Source: Sternotherus odoratus
Taxonomy: Eukaryota > Chordata > Testudines > Kinosternidae
Reading direction: 5' to 3'
Assembly (NCBI GenBank): GCA_032164245.1
Contig: JAVMKO010000002.1
Span: forward strand, 175,280,920 to 175,344,919
Length of the DNA stretch: 64,000 nucleotides
Position 1 is the first letter of the stretch, and each line of letters begins with the position of its first letter. Positions 31,653 to 43,929 of this stretch are shown piece after piece. Below the pieces are notes generated by a model. It saw nothing but the letters and a program-made list of their open reading frames with translations. It was not told where the DNA came from and did no database searches. A program made the translations under genes and the position numbers.

Positions 31653-31747
31653 CTGTCATCTACATCCACCTTAGAAGAATGCTTTGGTTCCTGTCCAGTC
31701 ATTTCTATGTCAATGTCTTCCATAATTGTGTGGATAGGTTATTTATT
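31653..31747 (-). CDS. ABCB5: ABCB5 first coding exon (start codon and 5'UTR)
   Basis: The ATG is at 31723-31721. The coding part (71 bases) gives MEDIDIEMTGQEPKHSSKVD, then VDD and two bases of codon 24, before a strong donor GTAAGT. Upstream, 24 untranslated bases reach an acceptor TTTTATTTTAG at 31748. The acidic, membrane-free start followed by the lysine-rich exon 2 is as expected for ABCB transporters. No in-frame upstream ATG lies in this exon. At least one noncoding exon must lie further right. Confidence 0.82.
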
Positions 31748-31918
31748 CTAAAATAAAATACAGTGCTGTTAATATCACTAGTCATCATGAAATCCAATAT
31801 AGGACGCACTTGTTTAGGTGACACTAATGAGAAATCTCAAACATAACTTTATATTATATAATATTATTAGCTTGTCCATTGAAGCTTTTTAAAAATTTTA
31901 TTAAAAACAGGATTGACA

Positions 31919-33640
31919 TGTTGTGACATTACCTGATTAAACTATGACTAAATAGATCATTGTTGCAACCACTGTTATATATTTGCAACAAGTCTTGTAC
32001 AAAATGTGGCATGTAAGATGTCTATGGAAAGGTTATGATTTGCTGAATATGAATTATGTTATTTGTATGCAGGTATCATTTTTGTATTTGAAGATATGAG
32101 TATTGGCTCTATACCTATATTTCAAATGTTTGCTCCTGGGATAACATCCACAAGATATTTGGCCTGCACATCTTGAAGGAACTATTCAGTAGAATGGCAC
32201 ATTAAACCACACTTAACTTACAAAGGAAGATGCCTATCTACTCTTAATGGACTTTCCTTTTGTTACCATGAAGTCACATTTGGAAGCAACCAGCGACTTA
32301 CCAAGTCAGCAGTTTATTCCATCACTGCTACAAGCCCAAACCAAGAATAGGGTCGATAACTTTCTATTGGCACAAAATTGAACACCCAGCCCTGACCTGA
32401 CACCCTACCCCTGCTCTGCTCCCCAAGACCCCTCCCCCACTCACTACATTCCCCTTCCCTCTGTGGCTCGCTCTCCCCCACTCTTATTCACTTTAAATGG
32501 ACTGGGAAAGGGTGTTGGGATGCAGGAGGGGGTGAAGGCTCTAAATGGGGGTGCAGAATCTGGGATGGGGCCAAAAATGAGGGGTTCAGGGAGTGGGAGA
32601 GGGCTCTGGGCTGGGGCAGGGACTTGAGGTGCAGGAGGAGGTGAGGGATTTTGCTGGGTATAAGGCCAGGGATGATGGGTTTGGGGTGCAGGAAGGGGCT
32701 CCAGGCTGGGGTGGGACTGAGGATTCGGAATGTGGGAGGGGGCTGTGAGTTGAGACAGGGGTTGGAGTGTGGGAAGAAGTGAGGACTCTGCAGTGCAGGA
32801 GGGGATCTGGGCTATGAGCTCAGGGTGAAGACTTTGGGATGGGGCTAGGGATGAAGGGTTTGGGATGCAGGAAGAGGCTCCAGGTTTGGGGGGCTCAGTG
32901 CTGGGACAGAGGGCTTGGGGCTTGGGCTTGGGGTGCAGGCTTACCTCGGGAGGTTCCCAGTCAGCAGTGCAGTGGGGCTAAAGCAGGCTACCTGCCTGTT
33001 CTGGCTTCCTACTGCACCCTGGAAGGGGCCAGCAAGTCCGGTTTGTTGGTGGGGGAGGGAGGAAGCTATGTGCCCCAGGACAGGAAGGGACCAGCCTGCG
33101 TTAATGTCACAGCCTGGCTGACTGGACTTTTAATGGCCCAGTCAGCACTGCTGACTGGAGCAGACATGGTCCCATTTTGATTGGATGTTCCAGTCGAAAA
33201 CTGGATACCTGGTCACCCTAACCAAGAACTTTGCATTTATTGTATGTATTTGACTTCATTAACCAATTTTAACTCTCACCTTTCTTTCTTTTTATAAATA
33301 AACCTTTAGATTTTAGATGCTAAAGGATCGCATCAGCGTGATTTTTGAGTAAGATCTGAGTTGTATATTGACCTGGGTGTGTGGCTCATCTTTTGGGATC
33401 AGAAGAACCTTTTATTTGAGGAGACTGGTTTTAAAGAACCACTCTTCTCTAAGTCTAGTGTTTTTGGTGATGACACAAGGACTGGTATGCCTAGGGAAAT
33501 TGCTTTCTGACTTCTTGTTAGCCAGTGTGGTGAAACAGAAGTTTACTTTTGATGTTGGTTTGGAATATCTTATGGGAGAATAACCTCCTATTTCTCAGCA
33601 GTTTGTCCTGAATTTGGTATTCTCAGTTGTGACCCACAAA
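31919..33640 (+). repeat. Possible old LTR, interrupted by a hAT MITE
   Basis: The flanks of the MITE at 32348-33220 join into one stretch with repeat-like wording (GCAGGTATCATTTTTGTAT, TATAAATAAACCTTTAGATT then CTCATCTTTTGGGATCAGAAG). The polyadenylation-like AATAAA followed by a T/G-rich part suggests an LTR. Ends are not defined. Confidence 0.35.
32348..33220. mobile_element. hAT MITE, long GC-rich
   Basis: An 873-base element from TAGGGTCGATAACTTTC to GGTCACCCTA, with exact 8-base duplication ACCAAGAA (32340-32347 and 33221-33228). The interior has loose GGGGTGCAGGAGGGG-type repeats. The 113-codon frame at 32839-33180 lies within it and is not a gene. Confidence 0.87.
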
Positions 33641-33902
33641 TGCACGATTACATGTGTTTTCTCTGCATTACCACTTTTTTCTGGTTTCCCTATTGAATGA
33701 GTTGTCTTGCTCCTTTCGATTAAATAAGCAGCTATGAAAGTCAAAGGAAGTCAATGTTAGTTTATCTGATAGAAGACACAATAGCTTCAGAAATGTCAAA
33801 TATTACAGACACAGGCACAAGTACAGAGCAAGGAGTACACTTGCTCTATGACACTTTTCCAAGTTCACACTGAGAAAGATGACAAATTATTAAGAGAAAA
33901 GC

Positions 33903-34060
33903 TTACCTATGAGGAGAGACTGAAAAGATTTGTAATCTTTCCCTTAAAAAGGAGATAAATAAGAGAGGCCATGATAAAAGTGTGTAGAATAATGAATGAT
34001 ATAGAGAAGAGAGATAAGGAAAATGGAAGTTCTCAGTCTCATAATACAAAAACTAAGGCC
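33903..34060 (+). repeat. CR1/L3-type LINE fragment
   Basis: TATGAGGAGAGACTGAAAAG, GAGGCCATGATAAAAGTG and AATGAATGATATAGAGAAG follow the 3' part of CR1-like LINEs. Short and diverged. Confidence 0.6.
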
Positions 34061-34913
34061 CATCAATCTAGCACCTATTAGGAGCATAAACATTTGCTTC
34101 AAAGTTGCTTTAGGGACCACGTCCAGTACAACTGCTTGTATAATATGTCATTTGATATCCATTTCTTTTTATAAAGTCCCACACAAAGAAATTAGAAGCA
34201 TGGTACCAGATACCCTGTTTTAGAGATGCCTCTTGCTGTATTCTTTACTTGGCAAGAGAAAATATTAAACAAGTTATCCAATACCACGTACTTTAGAAAA
34301 AAAATCACAGCTTTATAAAAAAGTTATTTTGCATGGATATGTTAAAAGATTAAGAAATCCCACTGTCAACTCATATACAGCAGTGGAGTATGTAGCTTCA
34401 GAGGGTTTTACTGGGCAGCATCTAGAATAGCTCCGGGGTATGCAGAAGATGAACAGTGAATAGCAGATGCAACTCATTTCAACAGAAATATTAGTTCAAC
34501 TGGAACCAATTTCCTGTCTTTTATCATGAACTCCTTTAATGTATGATCCTATTTTTCCCCTCGTTATTATTTCTCTGCTCTGATACAATACTTCCAAGAA
34601 TATTATTTTCAGTTAAATCTTTTACGTATTTCCTTTTATTTTATTTATTTATTTTATTTATTTTCGGTGCATCCATCAAAAAATTAGTATAACAAATGTT
34701 AATTAAGGAAAAATGGACTCACCATCAAAGTAGGAATAATGCCCTTTAGGCAAAACCATAAGTAAGCAGATGGGCATGGGGCCATGCCCTGATTTAACAA
34801 ACTCAGGCTCTTTTGGACCAATGGAGAAAGTATGTTTCAGAGCTGAGTCATCTTCCTGATGACAGCTCATGAGCATTCAAATATAGGGCCTCTCAAAGCC
34901 CGAGCCTTTACAG

Positions 34914-35206
34914 CTACACTGCAAAGACAACCCCGCAACTGGGAGTCTCAGAGTTTGGCCCAACTGACTCAGGCTCTCACAGTGGGGCTACAAATAACAG
35001 GGTAAACTTTCCCTCTTGGACTGGAGCCCCAGGTGCTAAAACCTAGTGAAGGAGCATCTCTTAGAGCCAGAGACACCTTCCCCCTTTCACTAGGTTTCAG
35101 AACCTGGGCTCCAGCGGGAGCAGGGAAGTCTACACTGCTATTTGTAGCCCCATTGCACAAGCCTGAATCAACTGAGATTCACAGGGTTGTTTTCTGCAGT
35201 GTAAAT
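34914..35206. mobile_element. Foldback MITE
   Basis: Ends TACACTGCAAAGACAACCC and GGGTTGTTTTCTGCAGTGTA are inverted. The inner GGGGCTACAAATAACAG and GCTATTTGTAGCCCC also pair. No protein. Target duplication unclear. Confidence 0.7.
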
Positions 35207-35231
35207 TGACCCAGTAGCCTTTTGGGACAGT

Positions 35232-35545
35232 GGTTCCCAAACTGGGGTTTGTGAAAAAATTCCCTAATGGCAGACAGAGCTGTCCATAGGGACCCTGGGC
35301 AGCACATGGCCAGCAACACGGAGCCTTGGGGACTTCCAAGAGCTAAGCCTAGATCAAAGCAAGCGTCTCTATTACACTGAGGAGATTTAAACTTCAAGAC
35401 TCCTTTTATGAAATAGAAAGGGAGGTGGATATTTTTTGCTGTTTTAAAAATGAAATAGGCTGCTAGTCTTGTTTTTTGAATTATGATGAAGAACAAGCTA
35501 AAGCTTTGTTGTAACGTGTGTTGTTTCCCTTGACTGCTCAAGACC
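35232..35545 (+). mobile_element. One end of a hAT-like element
   Basis: CAGTGGTTCCCAAACTGGGG is a typical hAT-Charlie terminal repeat. The opposite end was not found, so this is a truncated copy with an uncertain right border. Confidence 0.45.
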
Positions 35546-35779
35546 TGAACGCTTGTGTAGGAGGAACAATTTGAGCTCTTTGAGTTGGCTTCTTAAATAC
35601 CTTCATTCAGGTTCACATTTGATACCCTTGATGAATCAGAGGGTCACATGCCACCCCCACGTCAGTGCACCCCCAATGGGTCCCTCCCCTTTTTTCCATG
35701 GGCCCCTCTTTTCTGGCAGTGCCGCCCCCCCAGAGGTCCCAGGGTGTGCGGGGGCTTTGCCACCGCAACCCTTTTTTCT

Positions 35780-36390
35780 GAAATAGATGGGGTTCAGAGA
35801 CGGGTAATGAGATCAGTCAGAGGGGACATGATAGAGACATACAAATAATGAATGTTACAGAAAAGTTAAAGCTCATACTCCTGTTTACCATCTTTCATAA
35901 AATGAGAACAGGGGACATTCAATTAAGTTGTAAGGCAGCAAATTTAAAGACTGAAATATTTCATTTCAATTCAACATAATTTATCTGTGGAACTCATTGT
36001 CATTAAACATCACTTTGGCCGAGGCCTTAGGCTTGAAAAAAAAAAAAAGATTAGACCTTTTTAGTGAGACCATCAACAGTTGGTCTCAACATTAGATGGG
36101 ATTTTTTTTCTTTTTTAATGCTAGACAACACATAGGCCCTAATCTAATGCTCACTGATATCAGTGGGACTCATGCCATTGACGTCAATGCACATTCAATC
36201 AGGCTCAAATTCTCTTAAGTGAGGACACAAGCCAGCCTCTGAATGATAAGTTTTAGGAAGAATCTTCCAAGATGGGGTGTCTTAAACCTTCCTAGAATCT
36301 GACACTGGTCACTGTCAGAGCCAGGATATTGGACTAGTTGGACCATATCTCGTATGGCAATTTCCATACTCCTACATCTATTAATAACAA
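35780..36390 (+). repeat. CR1/L3-type LINE 3' fragment, interrupted
   Basis: GACATGATAGAGACATACAA, TTTATCTGTGGAACTCATTG, then after about 160 unrelated bases CACTGGTCACTGTCAGAGCC and GACTAGTTGGACCATATCTC. These occur in this order at the 3' end of L3-like CR1 elements. Confidence 0.6.
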
Positions 36391-36555
36391 ACAATTGTAT
36401 GTTGTGGTTAATGAACAAATACGGAATTTGTTTAATTTTTTTCATTTAGAGCCCAATCCTGATCTCATGGACATGAACAAACACAATTCCCACCGACTTG
36501 AAGTTTCTTAAAAGCTTTTAATAAAATTGTGCCCCTTCCATAATGGCCAGCATAA

Positions 36556-36730
36556 ATGGTAGAATCACAGAAATGTAAGGCTGAAAGGGACCTCAAGAGG
36601 TCATCTAATCAATCTACCCACACCAAGGCAGGACCATGTATATCCAAGACCATCCCTCACATGTGTTTGTTTAACCTGTTCTTAAAAACCTCCAGTGACA
36701 GGGATTCCACAACCTCCCTAAGGTTTAGGA
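36556..36730 (-). repeat. CR1 LINE fragment, reverse
   Basis: AGAATCACAGAAATGTAAGG, GACCTCAAGAGGTCATCTAA and CCTCCAGTGACAGGGATTCC are the reverse strand of a CR1 3' region, beginning with its tail. Confidence 0.75.
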
Positions 36731-36784
36731 ACAATTTTGCTTTTTGAGCAGGTTATTCAATAAACATGTCAGTGTCAACATGTT

Positions 36785-36890
36785 GTTTGCAATATTATTG
36801 TAGCTGCATTGGTCCCTGAATATTACAGACCTTGATATTATTGGTCCAATAAAAGATACTACCTCACTCAACTTGTTTCTTGAATTTTAA
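36785..36890. repeat. Interspersed repeat family B
   Basis: TTGTAGCTGCATTGGTCCCT and GGTCCAATAAAAGATACTAC, as in the other family-B copies. Confidence 0.65.
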
Positions 36891-38700
36891 TACCTTGTAA
36901 AAATGATTTCATAAAAATGAAGATGACATAACATTATTTTGGATGCGAAGGAATTGGTGAAGTGATTTAGAGAATAATTGACCAAAGCACCTTCCAGCCT
37001 CACACACATTTCAGGTCATTTTAAGCTTATTTCACTGAATCAACAGTACCTGAAAGGGTAACATTTATAATTAACATCATACACAGCATGATTTGACAGA
37101 CAGTAATTGGTACCTAAACTCTTTTGTACATCGGCAAGGTTTGAGTTCTGCACCAGGGAGGTAAAAATAAAGAGAAGCTGTAAGTCCCTAATTGAATGTT
37201 CTTTAAGCTAACTAGTCCAAATTCTTCCCTGCTGTAAATTCTGCTGCAGTCAATTTACCTGTACCAGCGGTGAATTTGGCCCACAAACGACACAAAACAA
37301 GCATACTGATCCGATGTGCTGGTAGCTAGCAAGGTTACCTCCACTGGCATATTCCTCACCCACAAATGCTTTAGAACTGTCCTCAACTATTTTAAGATCA
37401 AGCCGTAAATTATAAATAGTGAGCATCTTACATAAGCCTGATGAGTCATGTTACTGTGACTGTGAAACAGAGGTGAGGTTCAATGGTCAATCTCATTGTT
37501 AACTTTCAACATTTCATAGTACAGTCTAGGAATATTGATTTGTAACACTAATACCTAGAGAGTCACTGTTACGAGGCACTTTTCACACAGACACAACATG
37601 TAGCGCAATTCAACTGCTTTACAAAACTGTGTTACTTTTTTTTGTGGCAATGTGGTTTGATATAGAAGTTGCTAATTCAACCCCATCTCTTCTGTTCTCC
37701 ACATTACACACATGGAGAGTTTCCCCAGTCCTCCATTATGCCCCACTATAATATCATGCAAACTCTTCACCCCTCCCCTTTCCCACACCTATTCTCCCTG
37801 TTGATTTGATATGGTGAATTAAATAGGTTTTGCAAATACATTTTTGGTTATTGGTTTAATGGTTATTTCTTGTATTATTCTCCACAGATCTGCTCATTTA
37901 TGATGGTCACTGTTTACTATTGCTCCCAGTAGGAGTGGAGACATCAGCACTCCTGGAATATAGTGATCCATTTGCTTTTAGGAGGCAGAGAGAGGAAACA
38001 TAAGGAGCAGAAGAAAGGAGGTATTGGCCACTTTTAATAAAGAAAGCCGGTATCTCAGTCCCATTGAAAACAATAGGAACTGGCTGCCATTTTGAAAGTG
38101 GGCAGTTTTTGGCAAATTTCTCTGAAACAGAACATTATTCTTTATCCTCTGCTGAAGGAGAAACTTCAGTGATGAAGTTTAGTGAGAAAAAATAATTATT
38201 AATCACTTAAAGGCTCTTCAAAAAATACCCTATCCCTTGTGCCAGATCAACTCCAGGTTCACCCCCTGCCAATTTTTACGTAGTTGATAATACCTTATCT
38301 GAGATCATTTGGGACAAAACAGATCTAATACCAAATGTTAAAAATCTGAAAGGACCTGTTTAACTTTTAAAATTTAAATTGATGAATTGATTTACTTACA
38401 AGTTTTCATAAAAGTCATGTTATACTTAGAGTAAGTGCTGTGGTTTTGGGGGAAATAGTGTTTTCTTCACATGCAGAGCAAGAATTAAATAAGTATAAAA
38501 TTTAGCTCAACCTGTAACCAGTGCCCACATATTATGGGCACACATATAGATACACACAGACTAAGGTATATTAAAGATTTTTTGCCTTATTACCCTTTTC
38601 CTTGGGGTAACTGTTTTGCCTTTTCAAGCAGTTCTCACTCCCCATACAAGACCAGTACATTTGAATCAAACAGTTTTACAAGACACAGGGGCCTCTCCCA
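36891..38700. other. Upstream or 5'UTR intron, nothing recognised
   Basis: No frame, exon or bounded repeat supported. Confidence 0.5.
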
Positions 38701-38764
38701 TCATCCGATGAAGCTTATGCTTCAAAACTTTATAGTTAGTCTTTAAGGTGCCACAGGACTTTAC
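38701..38764 (-). repeat. Family A retroposon fragment
   Basis: CATCCGATGAAGCTTATGCT ... AAGGTGCCACAGGACT. Compared with 16656-16758 it has lost the segment between GATGAAG and CTTATG, a small deletion between short repeats. Confidence 0.75.
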
Positions 38765-41599
38765 CACCTATGCATAGAGGATTTCTCTGTTAGCATTAGC
38801 TTTTCTGTTTGCTACTGAGCTTTTGGCCCTACAATGTCTAATTGACAATCTGGTAAAACGCCAAGATTTGATAGCAGGGGCTCTGGGTACGTATGAAAGC
38901 TTTTTCCATCTTCCTCACTCTGTGTGTTCCTAATCTCTAGGACAGTGAATTTCTTTTATGGGGGAAACATTTAACAGATGCTAAAAAGCCAACATAAAGC
39001 CTGGGGTATATATCACCCAAATCAATTTTCCATTTAACAGAGACTTGAAGAGGATGGCTACAATGTGTCTAAGTACTGACCCTGGAAAAAAACTCTACTC
39101 AGACAGTTTTCATAGGAGAAAGATGCTTGCCTGAAAAAATATGCATATTTCTCCCCCCAGATTAGGATCCTAAAATATTGCCATCACCTGGTGATGAAGA
39201 GATTCATATAATGGAATGGCCTTTTTATTAAGGGCTCTCAAAATATTATGGCCATTTGATTAGTACATGAGACCATGTGTCACATTCTGATCAAAGCAAC
39301 TTCTCAGAACATTTGGGAACCGAGAGGAGCCTCATGAGGCTGTCACTTCCCATTTCCCTTGTGATCATTTCTTAAATTAGCATTTGACCCTGTTCACAAC
39401 ACCAAGGCCAAATTGACTCTCGTAGTCCCACAGCAGGTTCCCTACATCAGGTGAAGCTGTATTCCAAAGCATAAAAATGTGATTGCCTCTCCTTCCCCTA
39501 CGGTGAAGCTCCAACATTTCCCTGAGAGCTCAGCTCTTTATCTTTGCAGGTGCTTCAACACCAACCCCCTTCAGCTACCCACCCCCATGTGGCCTCAGCC
39601 TTTTATCCCCTGCTGACTCATGCGCCACAGGATGCTCTTGCAGACAGCTTCACCAGGAGAAGACACACATCTGACAACTTTTTCACCATGCCAGGAGAGT
39701 AGCCATAGAACCTTAGCCCAGATCCTCAAAAATATTTAGGCTCCTGAGTGTTTAAATGACTTTGAGGATGTCGACCTTACTGCAGTTGGCAACTTTGGCA
39801 GCTTTCCTTGCCTTCAGCTCTCCCCTACTGTGAGGGAACATGTACTGTTTCTTTGAAACTGTAGCAGGAAGCAAGGCAGGAAAGGGCAGGGCTGGGGAAG
39901 GTTCTAAGCACAGTGGGAGACAGAAAGACTTTAAGGACAGCGTTGTTTTTACTTCTAATATAGTTCCTTACTCATTGTAAGAAGAAAGTGACTCTTCCTG
40001 CAATTCTTTATCATGTTCACATGATGCCTGGCCTCACCCGTTTTCAGGCCAATCAGAAACCAGATAGAGGGGCAGGTCTTGGAGTTCTGTTTTTGATCCC
40101 ACTTCCCCTCAGCAACTGAAACAGCTCCCATGGAGTGGTGGGCCCTAAACACAGTTGGGGAAGGATTTCAGCCCTTGTGATATTCCATCAGGGATATTTG
40201 CAGTCTTGGCAAACTCACAACTTCTCTCTGCCAGAACCTAGATTGCAAATAACCTTAGGTTGTCCCAGAATACATGAGGTTTGAAGACAGCAAGCAGCAG
40301 TGACACTATCACACCCACAGATTCCAATAAGAATTTTAAAAGGAATCGGTGGAAAGAAGGAGGAAGTTATTTTCTATTAAGCCACTGAGAAGTCAGCTTC
40401 AGACTTGCTGCTACCCACCAATCACCCAGGCCCTTGGCAATCTATTATCGAAATGCCAAAGTGCAGGCAAGGTGCAGCTTTATTATGGTGACAATTCAGT
40501 ACAGTCAGTGAAGTTCCAGAGTAGTGAGGCTGGTGCAAAAGGGAAGAGATAGACAATTTTATCTGTGAATATTTTTCTAGGGAGAAAATAAAACAAAGGT
40601 TAGGAAGTGGTGATGGTTACAACTCAAAGCCTCCAGTCCACTCCCCCCCCCATACTTCAAGTCATTAGCTAGACAACATTCTTTTCTTCCTAATGCTTGA
40701 GGCAGAAACATTATGATTCACTGACAGCTCTGACAGAGCTTGCTATGAATGATCTACCATTTGGAGTATGTGGGTACTAGAAGGGCCCAGCACTTCATCC
40801 AGGCATGAAGGTCAGCAGCACTGAGCTTAGCCACTGGGATTCACTGAGGCTCAAGCAGTTCTCATAGGTATTGACTCATACATTGGCATTTCCCTCAGCC
40901 CAAAGCCAGGCAAAGGGAGTATTTATTGACAGTCTTAGCCCTTTTGATGTTAATGACATCTCTGCAGACAGACGTGGCTTTTTTTTTCAAATAAAAGTTA
41001 TTCTTTCCTCATAGTTGTTTGACTAATAACTTTATATTAACATAAAGGCTGATCAAAACTGATCCACTTCGACTCCCTTTTCAGCTCTGTGCTATTTATT
41101 ATTTGAGATACACGATTGGTCACCTAAGCCACACAATATCATTGGTCTCTGGCTGGATGACAGACTTTACAACCAGGCACTGTTCTGGTTTGAATAGTGA
41201 AGACCCTTGCTTGCATGTGCACAAGAATCACCACCTTTGCTACAGATAGTAAAAAAAACCCCAAACAAACATAAAAAAACCTTTGAAAATTAAAAATAAT
41301 AAAAAACTGAAGTGAAGCTTTGTGACAACTTTTTCTAACCAGCTGTACACTAACACCAAGGAATGACCGAAGAGCCACTAATTTGCGCCAACGTTCACCG
41401 AAAAGTAAGCAAAAAGGGATGTGGCTATGTTAATTCTCAAAGCTATTAAGATTTAGTGAAAGTGTTCTAAAAAAAAAATGTACTCCCATTTGCCTAGCTC
41501 TAATTGACACAGTGGTTCATTAACAGGCAGCTTAAAGATTTGCTAACCTGCTGCAGACTTTGCCTCCGGTGAAAAAGCGACAGAGTGTGAATAATTTAC
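38765..41599. other. Upstream or 5'UTR intron, nothing firm
   Basis: Bases 39718-39775 (CCTCAAAAATATTTAGGCTC) resemble a widespread short repeat. Otherwise nothing was recognised. Confidence 0.45.
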
Positions 41600-41905
41600 C
41601 TTCCTTCGTCATGCTGAGCAAGCGTTATCTTCTTCTCTTCCTCCCCCAGAGAAGAGCCGATGACTCAGGGGCAGGATTTTTCCTTATTTCTCTGGAAAGA
41701 GATCACCCTCCTCTTCTAGAATACTGCATCCAGATGGGGCTCTGCTTCTTAGCCACAGCTGACAAGTGCATTTAGCCTCTCCTCCTCCCTAGGCAGCAGC
41801 TAATAGAAGAGGGGATGTGGTCACATTTAAGGTCCAGTCCCACAGGCAATCTTTCTCCTGTGCTCCTGATCTGTATTCTCCCCCTCCCCCCACATAGGAG
41901 ACCGC
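41600..41905 (-). other. Candidate noncoding first exon of ABCB5
   Basis: On the minus strand a transcript starting about 30 bases after the TATA box would run to a donor-like AAGGAAG/GTAAAT at 41600. Joined to the acceptor at 31748 it would give a 5'UTR. A short upstream ATG near the exon end would meet a stop a few codons into the next exon and so does not extend the protein. ABCB1-type genes also begin with noncoding exons. This is inference, and other untranslated exons may exist. Confidence 0.35.
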
Positions 41906-41930
41906 CTCACACAGCCATTTCCCGGTAGTC

Positions 41931-41941
41931 TGTATTTATAG
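41931..41941 (-). promoter_or_regulatory. Candidate TATA box
   Basis: The minus strand reads CTATAAATACA, an excellent TATA match. It lies about 10.2 kb upstream of the first coding exon in the right orientation and precedes a spliceable sequence. No CpG island was seen around it. Confidence 0.4.
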
Positions 41942-43146
41942 GTTTTCAAAATATATCTGGTGTGTGATTTCATTTTCTAACTTCCATGCTTTCCTATAGT
42001 CTGGTTTAAAGAAATATGGTCATGCTGAAATTATATATTAATGCAGGTGTTAGGAGATCTGTCTTTTTAAAAATAGAAACAGCTAAGATTATTGAAAGTG
42101 AAAGTTTTTTAAAAGTCTAATATTCTTTCTCCCATTTATGTCTTCTGCTTACTTCCCCCTTGCCCCCTTATATTGGGACAATAAAAGCAAACCAGTAGCT
42201 GTTGGTTTCAATTTCTAATCTTTTTAACTTTTTACTTGTTCTCATAGATTTACAGGATGCTGCGATATTTGGATTGCGAACTCCGGAGGCGATTATTATT
42301 TGTGAGAACAAGCTCCTGCCATTCTGCTAAAATTAAACCTTATTAAAAAAAACCCTCAAAAGCCAAGATCTGGGGTTTATCTTGAGCTGAGATTTCCCTG
42401 AATCACTCAGTTATTGATTGGATACTATGTGTGCCTAACGTTGATCCCATGAATTTGCCAATATGCTAGTTAGATTTCTAAAGCTGAAATCCAAACAGAG
42501 TAGATTGGCTAATTTGATAAGTGTTCCAGCCAATATTGGAATGGAATCTAGTTAGGTTAACTCCTTTTTTATTGAGTCCAGGGAATGTTAACTTAATAAG
42601 TTTAACATCAGGTCATGTCAACGTTTACCTTGGACAGTTTAAAAAAAAGTCTTAAATCCGGACACTTAGTGCTCTTAGCCAATTGACAGTTGACTAATCA
42701 ATTGATACAATTAATCTTCTAGGCACATACTGAACACAAAACAAAGTTTTGCAAGCAATTGTCAGACTAGGACTGATGTGCAGCAATTATAATAAACACA
42801 CTACAAGTCATCAAATGTATTACATCACATGTCTGAGCGATCTTCAATTCTTTAGTATATCTAATGCATTTGCAATACTTTTCTAAGGAGTAAGGAGAAC
42901 TGACTTACGGAGGTCCTATCTTAAAGGCTACTGTAAGAGTGTGGTTCCTGCCATTTGAATGGTTTTGTATGAAAAGGACAAGCTTAGAAAATATCAAAAG
43001 CAAATTGCATAACATTATTGTTTTAAGTCTCTTGGGTTAATTTGCCTTGGCTTACAAAGTAGAGCATGCTCATAGAATTAGTTAAAATCCAAAATGTGTC
43101 TACTTGAGGCCTCACTGAAGAGTGTAGGCTCCATAAGAGTCTACAG
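41942..43146. other. Upstream DNA, nothing recognised
   Basis: Non-repetitive looking. It could hold control elements of the candidate promoter, but the sequence alone does not show it. Confidence 0.4.
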
Positions 43147-43918
43147 CAGGGGTGGGGGACCTTTTTTCTGTCAAGGGCCATTTGCACATTTATAATGTCA
43201 TTCGCGGGCCGCTCCCCCCCCCGTCCCCGTCCCCCCCCGGAGGAAGCCCAGGCTGGCAACGGGAGCTGAGGCCCCAGCTGGCAAGGGGCCAATGGGGGAA
43301 ACCCCAAAGCAGTGGCAGGCGGAGTGCTTAGCCCTGCACTGCTTTGGGGTTTCCCCCGCTGGCCCCTTGCCAGCCGGGGTCCTGCCGCCTGCCCCAGTCA
43401 GCTCCCGCTATCAGCCTGGGTGAAGGGGGTGATCTTCATTTACCCCCGCCCAGCCTCCCCCCATCTAACCGCCTTTCCTCCCCCACCCCTGCCTGGCCTG
43501 GCCCATCCCACCGAACCTAACCTCCTCCCCCCTCCCACTCCCAACCCAGCCTCCTGCCCCCCCATGCCTGACCCGTCCAGCCCAGCCTAGCCTCCCCCCG
43601 CACCAAACCTCCCGCACCCACACCTCGCCCACCCCGCCCAGCCTGGCCTCCCTCCCCACCGCCCCCTTGCCTGCCCCCCAGCCCAGCCTCCCCCCCAAAC
43701 CTCCTTGACCGTCGGCTCCCCGCGGCTCCTCCTTTCGCTGCCTGGCTAATGGTGGCCGCGTGGCGCCGGCGACTCCCCCAGGTGCGAGCCACTCCCACCT
43801 GGCGGCCCGCGTGCGTCCCTGGCCAGTGGCTGCGGCGCGTCCCCGGCCCTGCCGCGGGCCGGACAGAATGATTTGGCGGGCCATATAAGGCCCGCGGGCC
43901 GGAGGTTCCCCACCCCTG
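43147..43918. mobile_element. hAT MITE with GC-rich core
   Basis: A 772-base element starting CAGGGGTGGGGGACC and ending GGTTCCCCACCCCTG, with exact 8-base duplication GTCTACAG (43139-43146 and 43919-43926). The CpG-rich middle is part of the transposon, not a promoter island. The glycine/proline-rich frames inside are spurious. Confidence 0.9.
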
Positions 43919-43929
43919 GTCTACAGTAA

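Larger units (their letters stand above)
797..31747 (-). other. ABCB5: ABCB5-like gene locus, N-terminal half (13 exons seen)
   Basis: This is a full-size ABC transporter of subfamily B, a plasma-membrane ATP-driven exporter of the P-glycoprotein type. Thirteen minus-strand exons with AG/GT borders give 71, 61, 151, 55, 192, 172, 125, 178, 114, 111, 126, 204 and 171 coding bases (1731 in all, 577 codons) with every phase matching. Most of these lengths are those I recall for ABCB1-type genes. ABCB5 is preferred over ABCB1/ABCB4 for wording such as SSYC...PHFETF, LNLRHYR, FGTTI.NNI, DVTDEE and FIMEFP, and because exon 8 is two codons longer (178 rather than 172), as in ABCB5. Full-length members have about 1250 residues, so TMD2, NBD2 and the H-loop of NBD1 lie beyond base 1. 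No stop or frameshift was seen, so the gene looks functional. ABCB1 or ABCB4 is the alternative, less likely. Confidence 0.87.

Noticed and set aside
43312..43884. Frames and a CpG island suggesting a gene start
   Set aside because: All inside a hAT MITE. No splice sites or conserved motifs.
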